From the NCBI GenBank assembly GCA_016196925.1, contig JACPWS010000003.1:1-64000 (forward strand): a DNA stretch of 64,000 nt, written 5' to 3'. Below the pieces are notes generated by a model. It had not been told where the DNA came from, searched no databases, and saw only the letters and a list, made by a program, of their open reading frames with translations. Origin of the DNA: Burkholderiales bacterium. GTDB taxonomy: Bacteria; Pseudomonadota; Gammaproteobacteria; Burkholderiales; Burkholderiaceae_D. The translations under genes and the position numbers were made by a program. This document shows, piece after piece, positions 11,341 through 18,067 of the stretch (position 1 is its first letter; each line of letters opens with the position of its first letter).

Positions 11341-12029
11341 TGGCTACGCCGCGCCAGCATGATTATTTCGTGACCGGCACCGATACCGAAATCGGCAAGA
11401 CCCTGGTCAGCGCCGCGCTGATGCACGCGCTGGCGCAAGCAGGGCATAGCAGCGTCGGCATGAAGCCGGTGGCGGCCGGGGCCGAATGGCGCGACGGCGG
11501 CTGGCATAATGAAGATGTCGACGCACTGAAAGCGGCGGCGACGCTAACTGCGCCCGACGAGCTGGTCTGCCCCTACCTGATGCAGACCCCGGCCGCGCCG
11601 CATATCGTGGCCGAACGCGAGCAGCTGACGATTTCACTGACGCATATCGTGCAATGCTACCGCCAGCTGAGCCGGCTGGCCGACGCCGTGGTGGTGGAAG
11701 GCGTGGGCGGTTTCCGCGTGCCGTTGAGCCAGCAACACGATACCGCCGACATGGCGCAGCAACTGGCTGTGCCGGTGATCCTGGTGGTCGGCCTGCGGCT
11801 CGGCTGCATCAACCATGCTTTGCTGACGGCGGAAGCGATCGCCGCCCGTGGGCTGAGTTTGGCCGGCTGGGTCGCGAATACCGTGCAGCCGGACATGCTG
11901 TGCCTGGAAGAAAATATTACCGCGCTGCGCGCACGCCTGCCGGCGCCCTTGCTCGGACATATCCCGCGCCTGGCGACGGCCGATGCCGCCGGCGCGGCCG
12001 CTTATCTGAATTTGAATTTTTTGAAGTAA
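11340..12029 (+). CDS. bioD: dethiobiotin synthetase
   Basis: ATP-dependent carboxylation and ring closure of DAPA to dethiobiotin. The 229-residue protein starts with the BioD P-loop GTDTEIGKT near residue 12, followed by [20 protein letters not shown], the substrate and Mg contact region, and [14 protein letters not shown] near residue 120, the second conserved block. The start overlaps the bioF stop as TGATG, so translation is probably coupled. Length and motifs are normal. Confidence 0.96.
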   Translation: MATPRQHDYFVTGTDTEIGKTLVSAALMHALAQAGHSSVGMKPVAAGAEWRDGGWHNEDVDALKAAATLTAPDELVCPYLMQTPAAPHIVAEREQLTISLTHIVQCYRQLSRLADAVVVEGVGGFRVPLSQQHDTADMAQQLAVPVILVVGLRLGCINHALLTAEAIAARGLSLAGWVANTVQPDMLCLEENITALRARLPAPLLGHIPRLATADAAGAAAYLNLNFLK

Positions 12030-12042
12030 AAGGAAACGATTT

Positions 12043-13062
12043 ATGGAAACCACGCAACACGCTGTGCAATTTCAGGCGCCCGTCAAGAAAATCGAAGCCG
12101 AAACCTGGCCGGTGGATGAGGTGCTGGCCCTGTTCGATTTGCCGTTCAACGATCTGATGTTCCAGGCGCAAAGCGCGCACCGCGCCAATTTCCCGGACGG
12201 CGATGTCGAGCTGGCCACGCTGCTGTCGATCAAGACCGGCGGCTGCGAAGAAGATTGCGGCTATTGCCCGCAAGCCGCGCGTTACGACACCGGGGTGGTA
12301 GCCAAGAAGATGCTGGACGTGCGCGAAGTGCTGGACGCCGCCAAGGCTGCGCGCGAAAGCGGCGCCACCCGTTTCTGCATGGGCGCGGCCTGGCGCTCGC
12401 CGAAAGAGCGCGACATGGAAAAAGTCGAGACCATGGTGCGCGAAGTGAAAGCGATGGGCATGGAAACCTGCGCCACACTTGGCATGCTGGAAGAAAAACA
12501 GGCGCAGCGCCTGGCCGCCGCCGGCCTGGATTACTACAACCACAACCTCGATACCGCGCCCGAGTTTTACAACAACGTGATCTCGACGCGCGACTACCAG
12601 GATCGGCTCGATACGCTGGGACACGTGCGCAACGCCGGCCTGAAAATTTGCTGCGGCGGCATCGTCGGCATGGGCGAAACGCGCCGTCAGCGCGCCGGTC
12701 TGATCGCGCAGCTGGCGAACCTGAATCCGTATCCTGAATCTGTGCCGGTCAATCATCTGGTGCAAGTCGAAGGCACGCCTTTGCACGGCATAGACCCGCT
12801 CGATCCGCTGGAATTCGTGCGCACCATCGCGGTGGCGCGCATCACCATGCCCAAGGCGCGCGTGCGGCTATCGGCCGGGCGGCGCCAGATGGGCGAAGCG
12901 GTGCAAGCCATGTGTTTCCTGGCCGGCGCGAATTCGATTTTCTACGGCGACAAATTGCTGACCACCGATAACCCGGAAGCCGACGACGACCGCGTATTGC
13001 TGGCCAAGCTGGGCTTGCAGACGCGCGGCAAGGTCGAGAGCAAGGCCGGCAGCTGCCAGTAA
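12043..13062 (+). CDS. bioB: biotin synthase
   Basis: Radical SAM enzyme that inserts sulfur into dethiobiotin. The 339 residues contain the SAM [4Fe-4S] ligands Cys68, Cys72 and Cys75 in [19 protein letters not shown], then [16 protein letters not shown] and the YYNHNLDT block near residue 165, and the C-terminal [20 protein letters not shown] region whose Arg binds the auxiliary cluster. AGGAAA precedes the ATG, 13 bp after bioD. It closes the biotin operon; the next gene encodes the biotin carrier subunit LiuD. Confidence 0.97.
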   Translation: METTQHAVQFQAPVKKIEAETWPVDEVLALFDLPFNDLMFQAQSAHRANFPDGDVELATLLSIKTGGCEEDCGYCPQAARYDTGVVAKKMLDVREVLDAAKAARESGATRFCMGAAWRSPKERDMEKVETMVREVKAMGMETCATLGMLEEKQAQRLAAAGLDYYNHNLDTAPEFYNNVISTRDYQDRLDTLGHVRNAGLKICCGGIVGMGETRRQRAGLIAQLANLNPYPESVPVNHLVQVEGTPLHGIDPLDPLEFVRTIAVARITMPKARVRLSAGRRQMGEAVQAMCFLAGANSIFYGDKLLTTDNPEADDDRVLLAKLGLQTRGKVESKAGSCQ

Positions 13063-13083
13063 CACGACAAGCAAATGATGAAA

Positions 13084-13150
13084 CACGGCGAACACGGCGA
13101 ACACAGCGAAAACCTGAACGGGTTGCGTCGTGTTCGCCGTGTTCGCCGTG
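13084..13150. repeat. perfect 21-bp inverted repeat between bioB and liuD
   Basis: The arms CACGGCGAACACGGCGAACAC (21 bp less the last base shown elsewhere) at 13084-13104 and their exact complement at 13130-13150 enclose a 25-nt loop. Each arm is itself a tandem of CACGGCGAA. An A-rich stretch follows (13153-13159). This is intergenic-repeat type DNA; as RNA it could form a strong stem that separates the bio transcript from liuD, but the T-tract needed for a standard terminator is missing on the + strand. Confidence 0.7.
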
Positions 13151-13187
13151 GTAAAAAAAGTATTTAGTCCTTTGGAGAGACTTCGCC

Positions 13188-15185
13188 ATGTTCAATAAAA
13201 TCCTGATCGCCAACCGTGGCGAAATCGCTTGCCGTGTCGCCGCCACTGCGCGCCGCATGGGTGTCAAGACTGTCGCCGTGTATTCGGAAGCCGACGCCCA
13301 CGCCAAGCATGTGGCGGTGTGCGACGAAGCCGTGCTGATCGGTCCGGCGCCGGCCAAGGAAAGCTATCTGCGCGCCGACAAGATTATCGAAGTCGCGCTG
13401 GCCACCGGCGCCCAGGCGATACACCCCGGTTACGGCTTCCTGTCCGAGAACAGCGAATTCGCGCACGCCTGCGCCAAGGCCGGCATCGCCTTCATCGGAC
13501 CGCCGGCTTCCGCCATCGAAGCGATGGGCAGCAAGTCGGCCGCGAAATCGTTGATGGAAAAAGCCCGGGTGCCGCTGGTGCCCGGCTATCACGGCGAAAA
13601 TCAGGATGCCGACTTCCTGCAGAATGAAGCCGACCGCATCGGTTATCCGGTCTTGCTGAAAGCTTCCGCCGGCGGCGGCGGCAAGGGCATGCGCGTGATC
13701 GAGCACAGCAAGGATTTCAAGGAAGCGCTGGCGTCCTGCAAACGCGAAGCGATCAACTCGTTCGGCGACGACAAGGTGCTGGCGGAAAAATACCTGCAGC
13801 GTCCGCGCCACATCGAGATACAAGTGTTCGCCGATACCCACGGCAATTGCGTGTATCTGTTCGAGCGCGATTGCTCGGTGCAGCGCCGCCATCAGAAAGT
13901 GCTGGAAGAAGCGCCGGCGCCCGGCATGACGGCAGAGAGGCGCGCGGCCATGGGCGAAGCGGCAGTCGCGGCGGCGAAAGCGGTCGGCTATGTCGGCGCC
14001 GGCACGGTAGAGTTCATCGCGAACCAGGACGGCTCTTTCTATTTCATGGAAATGAACACCCGCCTGCAAGTCGAACATCCGGTCACAGAAATGATTACCG
14101 GCACCGACCTGGTGGAATGGCAATTGCGCGTGGCGGCCGGCGAAAAGCTGCCGCTGCAACAATCGGAATTGAAGATACACGGCCACGCCATCGAGGCGCG
14201 CGTGTATGCCGAAAATCCGGAAAAAGGCTTCCTGCCTTCGATAGGCACGCTGCGCCATAACCGCACGCCGGCCGCAGTGAATTTCGAACTCGGCGGCGGG
14301 CGCGAGCCGGCCGCGTTCCGCATCGACAGCGGCGTGCGCGAAGGCGACAGCATTTCGCCGTTCTACGATCCCATGATCGCCAAGATGATAGTCTGGGGCC
14401 AGGACAGGAAGGAAGCGCTGGCGCGCATGGCGCAAGCGCTGACGCAATACCAGATCGTCGGCCTGTCTTCGAATATCGGCTTCCTGTCGCGCCTGATACT
14501 TAGCCGCGCGTTTTCGACCGCCGAGCTCGATACCGGCCTGATCGAGCGCAACCAGGCCGAGCTGTTCCCGCCCGCTGCTGCGGCTGGTTTGCATACGCTG
14601 GCGCTGGCCGGCGTGGCCCTGCTGTCGTCCGAGCAAGCCGACGGCAGCGATCCGTGGCAAAGCGGGCAGGGCTGGCGCATGAATAGCCAGATGCAGCGCG
14701 CCTTGCAGTTCGCCGAAGAGCATCAGACGCATCAGCTGCAAGTCACCTATCTGGCCGACGGCTGGCAGATCAAGGCCGGCGGCGCGCAGGCGCATGTCAG
14801 GCTGGCCGCGACTACGCAGCACGACCTGGTCTTGCAAATAGCCGGGCAGACCGTCAGTGGCACGGTAGTGCGCGACGGCGAGCATTTCCATGTGTTCAGC
14901 CAGGGTCAGCATACCGACCTGCATTACAACGACGCCCTGGCGCACGCCGGCGAAGCCGAAGCCGAAGGCGGCCGCCTGACCGCCCCTATGCCCGGCAAGA
15001 TCGTGGCGGTGCTGGTCGGCAAGGCGCAGGAAGTCAAAAAAGGCGACGCGCTGCTGATCATGGAAGCGATGAAGATGGAACACACGATTTCCGCCCCGCA
15101 CGCCGGGGTGATAGAGGAAGTCCTGTACGCAGTCGGCGACCAGGTCACCGAAGGCGCGCAATTGCTGGCGTTTCAGCAGGGCTGA
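13188..15185 (+). CDS. liuD: methylcrotonyl-CoA carboxylase alpha subunit
   Basis: Biotin carboxylase plus biotin carrier subunit. It carboxylates its own biotin with ATP and bicarbonate, for LiuB to use. The 665 residues have the biotin carboxylase domain first (KILIANRGEIACRV at the N-terminus, ASAGGGGKGMRVI ATP-grasp loop near 160, EMNTRLQVEHPVTE near 285), then a linker. The carrier domain is at the end, with biotinylated Lys629 in IMEAMKMEHT. GGAGAG stands before the ATG. It is separated from liuB/liuC by bioAFDB, an uncommon arrangement that places biotin synthesis beside a biotin consumer. Confidence 0.96.
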   Translation: MFNKILIANRGEIACRVAATARRMGVKTVAVYSEADAHAKHVAVCDEAVLIGPAPAKESYLRADKIIEVALATGAQAIHPGYGFLSENSEFAHACAKAGIAFIGPPASAIEAMGSKSAAKSLMEKARVPLVPGYHGENQDADFLQNEADRIGYPVLLKASAGGGGKGMRVIEHSKDFKEALASCKREAINSFGDDKVLAEKYLQRPRHIEIQVFADTHGNCVYLFERDCSVQRRHQKVLEEAPAPGMTAERRAAMGEAAVAAAKAVGYVGAGTVEFIANQDGSFYFMEMNTRLQVEHPVTEMITGTDLVEWQLRVAAGEKLPLQQSELKIHGHAIEARVYAENPEKGFLPSIGTLRHNRTPAAVNFELGGGREPAAFRIDSGVREGDSISPFYDPMIAKMIVWGQDRKEALARMAQALTQYQIVGLSSNIGFLSRLILSRAFSTAELDTGLIERNQAELFPPAAAAGLHTLALAGVALLSSEQADGSDPWQSGQGWRMNSQMQRALQFAEEHQTHQLQVTYLADGWQIKAGGAQAHVRLAATTQHDLVLQIAGQTVSGTVVRDGEHFHVFSQGQHTDLHYNDALAHAGEAEAEGGRLTAPMPGKIVAVLVGKAQEVKKGDALLIMEAMKMEHTISAPHAGVIEEVLYAVGDQVTEGAQLLAFQQG

Positions 15186-15195
15186 TACGTTGGAA

Positions 15196-15221
15196 CCCTT
15201 CTCCCGCGAGCGGGAGAAGGG
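15196..15221. repeat. REP-type hairpin, CTTCTCCCGC variant
   Basis: Perfect 12-bp arms CCCTTCTCCCGC and GCGGGAGAAGGG with a 2-nt loop, followed by CAGGGATGAGGGCTG. An identical tail follows the hairpin at 15855. Compared with the CCCCTCTCCCGC version, the changed bases in one arm are matched by changes in the other. It sits 10 bp after the liuD stop. Confidence 0.8.
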
Positions 15222-15310
15222 CAGGGATGAGGGCTGTTTGCTAATGCCCGTGCAATGGAATGACTAGCGTTTTTTAAAGTAGGGTAATTTAAATTATTCG
15301 GCTGCGACGG

Positions 15311-15439
15311 ATTCCTTCACTTGCAGTGCGCGTATTCACTTGCAAGTGAATACCGTTACGCAGGCGGATGGCATGCCATCCGAAACCCCTGCTCCCCCCC
15401 AACCCCTCTCCCGCATGCGGGAGAGGGGAGTTAGCGGCG
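15311..15439. repeat. direct repeat flanking the DUF559 gene, copy 1
   Basis: About 125-129 bp, almost identical to 15969-16098. It contains the internal inverted repeat TATTCACTTGCAAGTGAATA, the palindrome GGATGGCATGCCATCC and a REP hairpin at 15403-15428. Both copies stand upstream of a gene on the + strand and offer a false in-frame ATG inside the GGCATGCC palindrome. The 15186-15310 part before it holds only the REP hairpin and no gene. Confidence 0.85.
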
Positions 15440-15460
15440 CTTGAATTGCAGGAAATCACG

Positions 15461-15889
15461 ATGCGCGATTATTTTTCAGAACATCCCTCTCAGCTCCCGA
15501 AGGATTTAAAAACCTGGGCCAGAGAAATGCGCCGGCAAATGCCGGATGCGGAAACCTTGCTCTGGCAATTATTGCGCAACCGGCGTGTGGCCGGTGTCAA
15601 GTTCAGAAGGCAACATACTGTCGGGCGTTATATTCTCGATTTTTATTGCGCTGAAAAGCAACTGGCAATCGAACTCGATGGCGGCCAACATGCGGAGCAG
15701 AGTGCGTATGACAGTCGGCGCGATGCTTATCTGAATGAGCATGGCGTACAAGTGCTGCGATTCTGGAATAATCAGATGTTGCAGGAGACGGAGGCGGTGT
15801 TGGAAGTGATTTATTCGGCCTTGACGACAGCTGTTGCAACAGCGCAAATAGGAACCCTTCTCCCGCGTGCGGGAGAAGGGCAGGGATGA
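15461..15889 (+). CDS. DUF559 / Vsr-like endonuclease-fold protein
   Basis: A 142-residue protein of the DUF559 family, whose fold resembles very-short-patch-repair and other PD-(D/E)xK nucleases. AREMRRQMPDAETLLWQLLR lies near residue 17, then VKFRRQHTVGRYILDFYC and LAIELDGGQH, which supply the Asp, Glu and His/Gln expected of the fold. The ATG at 15461 is preferred to one at 15368, which would translate the flanking repeat. The C-terminal residues (LPRAGEGQG) are encoded by the REP hairpin at 15855-15880, so the original end may have been replaced by repeat DNA. Two near-identical repeats bracket it, suggesting a mobile or duplicated cassette. Activity is not shown for most family members. 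Confidence 0.85.
   Translation: MRDYFSEHPSQLPKDLKTWAREMRRQMPDAETLLWQLLRNRRVAGVKFRRQHTVGRYILDFYCAEKQLAIELDGGQHAEQSAYDSRRDAYLNEHGVQVLRFWNNQMLQETEAVLEVIYSALTTAVATAQIGTLLPRAGEGQG
15855..15880. repeat. REP-type hairpin inside the DUF559 gene end
   Basis: Perfect 12-bp arms CCCTTCTCCCGC and GCGGGAGAAGGG, loop GT, with the same CAGGGATGAGGGCTG tail as the hairpin at 15196. The TGA in the tail is the stop codon of the DUF559 gene. Confidence 0.8.
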
Positions 15890-15968
15890 GGGCTGCTTAA
15901 AGTACGGCAATGATAAAAACGGCGACTAAAGAAGCTGATTTGTGATTTTGATGCTTGATGATTTGCGA

Positions 15969-16098
15969 ATTCCCTCACTTGCAGTGCGCGTATTCACTTG
16001 CAAGTGAATACCGTTACGCAGGCGGATGGCATGCCATCCGAAACCCCTGCTCACCCCCCGACCCCTCTCCCGCAAGCGGGCGAGGGGAGTTAACGGCG
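15969..16098. repeat. direct repeat flanking the DUF559 gene, copy 2
   Basis: Second copy of the unit at 15311-15439, offset by 658-659 bp, with a few substitutions and one extra base in the C-run. It includes the hairpin 16062-16087, which has one mismatch. It ends 12 bp before the start codon of the next gene, so that gene's ribosome binding region lies directly at the repeat edge. Confidence 0.85.
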
Positions 16099-16109
16099 AT
16101 AGAAAAAAT

Positions 16110-17039
16110 ATGAACATTATTTTTCAAGACAACGGCAACCATCTGGACGAGTGGCTGCAGGCATTGAAGCAGACGCTGCCGCAAGCCAAGGTACGCATCT
16201 GGCAGGAAGGCGACGACGCGCCGGCCGATTACGCCATCGTGTGGAAGCCGCCCGTCGCCATGCTGCGTGGGCGCAGCGCTTTGAAAGCGATCTTCAGCCG
16301 CGGCGCCGGAGTCGATGGCATCTTGCAACTCGGGGCCGACTTGCCGGCCGGCGTGCCGGTGCTGCGTCTGAGCGACGCCGGCATGGGTGTGCAGATGGCG
16401 GAATATGTGACGCATGCGGTGTTGCGTTACTTCCGCCGTTTCGACGAATATCAACTGCTGGAGCGGGATGCCTGCTGGCGTTTTCTGCCGCCGCGCCAGC
16501 GCGAAGACTTTTCGATAGGCGTGCTCGGCCTGGGCGTGCTGGGACAGCGTATCGTGGCGGCGCTGCAGCACTTCGGTTTTCCGGTCAACGGCTGGAGCCG
16601 CACGCAAAAGACAGTGGACGGGGTGACTTGTTATGCAGGACGCGAACAGCTGGCGGCCTTCATGCAAGCGAGTAAAGTGGTGGTGTGCATCTTGCCGCTG
16701 ACTGCTGACACGCAGGGCATCTTAGATCGCGTCAGCCTGGGGCAGCTGCCGCAAGGCGCTTACCTGATTAACGTGGCGCGCGGCGCGCATCTGGTGGAAG
16801 ACGATCTGCTGGCCCTGGTGCAGAGCGGCCAGATCGCCGGCGCCACGCTCGATGTGTTCGCGCAAGAGCCGCTGCCCAGGCAGCACCCGTTCTGGCGCGA
16901 GCCGCGCATCACGCTGACGCCGCACATCGCCGCCATGACCATGGTGGGCGAGAGCGTAGCGCAGATCGCGCAGCGCATACAGGTGCTGGAACAGGGATTG
17001 CCAGTCGACGGCGTAGTCGATATTAAGCGAGGATACTGA
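16110..17039 (+). CDS. ghrA: glyoxylate/hydroxypyruvate reductase A
   Basis: NAD(P)H-dependent reductase of glyoxylate and hydroxypyruvate in the D-isomer 2-hydroxyacid dehydrogenase family. The 309 residues agree with GhrA (312 in E. coli). The Rossmann motif GVLGLGVLGQRIVAALQHFG is near residue 138. The catalytic Arg lies in LINVARGAHLVEDDLL, the Glu in DVFAQEPLPRQHPFW and the His in TLTPHIAAMT. The ATG at 16110 is used because an upstream in-frame ATG would add 28 residues translated from the direct repeat. The next gene starts one base after its stop region, so ghrA and liuE are co-transcribed. A link between glyoxylate reduction and the AceK-controlled bypass is possible but inferred. 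Confidence 0.88.
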   Translation: MNIIFQDNGNHLDEWLQALKQTLPQAKVRIWQEGDDAPADYAIVWKPPVAMLRGRSALKAIFSRGAGVDGILQLGADLPAGVPVLRLSDAGMGVQMAEYVTHAVLRYFRRFDEYQLLERDACWRFLPPRQREDFSIGVLGLGVLGQRIVAALQHFGFPVNGWSRTQKTVDGVTCYAGREQLAAFMQASKVVVCILPLTADTQGILDRVSLGQLPQGAYLINVARGAHLVEDDLLALVQSGQIAGATLDVFAQEPLPRQHPFWREPRITLTPHIAAMTMVGESVAQIAQRIQVLEQGLPVDGVVDIKRGY

Positions 17040-17040
17040 G

Positions 17041-17955
17041 ATGCAAACTTCATTACCGCAACGTGTCAAGATCGTCGAAGTCGGTCCGCGCGACGGCTTG
17101 CAGAATGAAAAAGACAGCATACCGGCCGCGGTCAAAATCGAGCTGGTGAACCGCCTGACGGCGGCCGGTTTCAGCAATATCGAAGCGGCTTCCTTCGTCT
17201 CGCCGAAATGGGTGCCGCAGATGGCGACCTCGGCCGAAGTGATGGCCGGCATCACGCGCAAGCCGGGCGTGATTTACTCGGTGCTGACGCCGAACATGAA
17301 GGGCTTCGAAGCGGCGCTGGCGGCCGGCGCCGATGAAGTGGTGATCTTCAGCTCGGCCTCGGAAGCGTTCGCGCAAAAGAACATCAATTGCTCGATAGCC
17401 GAATCGATAGAGCGTTTCCGCGAGGTGGCGCAAGCCGCCAAGCAGAATAAGCTGCGCCTGCGCGGCAGCATCAGTTGCGCTTTCGGTTGCCCATATCAGG
17501 GCGAGGTCGATCCGGCCAGCGTGGCCGACGTGGTGCGGCGTCTGCGTGACCTCGGTTGCGACGAGATCGACATCGCCGACACCATAGGGGTAGGCACGGC
17601 GCGCCAGGTGCAGCATGTGATGCAGGTGGCGGCGCAGGATTTTCCTATCGCGCATCTGTCCGGCCATTTCCACGACACTTACGGCCAGGCGCTGGCGAAT
17701 ATCTACGCCAGCCTGGAAGTCGGCGTGTCGATTTTTCATTCTTCGGTGGCCGGCCTCGGCGGCTGCCCTTACGCCAAGGGCGCGACCGGCAACGTGGCGA
17801 CCGAAGATGTGTTGTTCTTGCTGCAGGGCCTGGACATACAGACCGGGATAGCCCTCGATGCGGTGGTCGACGCCGGCCAGTTCATTTCGGCCCATCTCGG
17901 CCGCAAGGCGGTCAGCCGCGCCGGCAATGCGCTGGCGGCCAGACGCGCCGGCTGA
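17041..17955 (+). CDS. liuE: hydroxymethylglutaryl-CoA lyase
   Basis: Last enzyme of leucine degradation: cleaves HMG-CoA to acetyl-CoA and acetoacetate. The 304-residue TIM-barrel protein starts KIVEVGPRDGLQNEK, with the catalytic Arg/Asp. SGHFHDTYGQALANIY near residue 210 supplies metal-binding His residues, and the lyase signature GLGGCPYAKGATGNVATED near 240-258 carries the active-site Cys. GAGGATACTGAG before the ATG overlaps the ghrA end. No CoA-transferase for acetoacetate is in this window, so how acetoacetate reaches the thiolase is not visible. Confidence 0.96.
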   Translation: MQTSLPQRVKIVEVGPRDGLQNEKDSIPAAVKIELVNRLTAAGFSNIEAASFVSPKWVPQMATSAEVMAGITRKPGVIYSVLTPNMKGFEAALAAGADEVVIFSSASEAFAQKNINCSIAESIERFREVAQAAKQNKLRLRGSISCAFGCPYQGEVDPASVADVVRRLRDLGCDEIDIADTIGVGTARQVQHVMQVAAQDFPIAHLSGHFHDTYGQALANIYASLEVGVSIFHSSVAGLGGCPYAKGATGNVATEDVLFLLQGLDIQTGIALDAVVDAGQFISAHLGRKAVSRAGNALAARRAG

Positions 17956-17968
17956 GGCCGGAAACCGA

Positions 17969-18049
17969 CATACTCCCCCTATATTTTTTTAAAATCACGT
18001 TGCCCCCGGTATATTTAAAGCGGGCTTTAAATATACCGGGGGTAGTATG
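17969..18049. repeat. ATACTCCCCC terminal-inverted-repeat element with perfect hairpin
   Basis: Ends CATACTCCCCCTATAT (17969-17984) and ATATACCGGGGGTAGTATG (18031-18049) are inverted to each other. Inside, CCCCCGGTATATTTAAAGC (18003-18021) pairs perfectly with 18024-18042 around a 2-nt loop. It sits in the gap between the convergent liuE and TonB receptor genes and could terminate both, although it is also a repeat: relatives lie at 44440 and 48795. Confidence 0.7.
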
Positions 18050-18067
18050 TTGCAGGCGGGGTCAGTC

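Noticed and set aside
13164-15161. A 665-codon open frame on the - strand opposite liuD, and similar long antisense frames opposite the RND permease (22252-24249) and liuB (6187-7647)
   Set aside because: They mirror the codon pattern of well-supported genes in GC-rich DNA, have no ribosome sites and their translations show no family motifs.
15196-16087. Possible CRISPR array, because of several near-identical short repeats
   Set aside because: The repeats are perfect hairpins at irregular spacing with a gene between them, there are no uniform spacers and no cas genes nearby.
15368-16112. Upstream ATG starts for the DUF559 and ghrA genes, both giving a protein beginning MACHPKPLL
   Set aside because: Both ATGs lie inside the direct repeat (the GGCATGCC palindrome), so the shared N-terminus is repeat DNA; starts at 15461 and 16110 fit the protein families.
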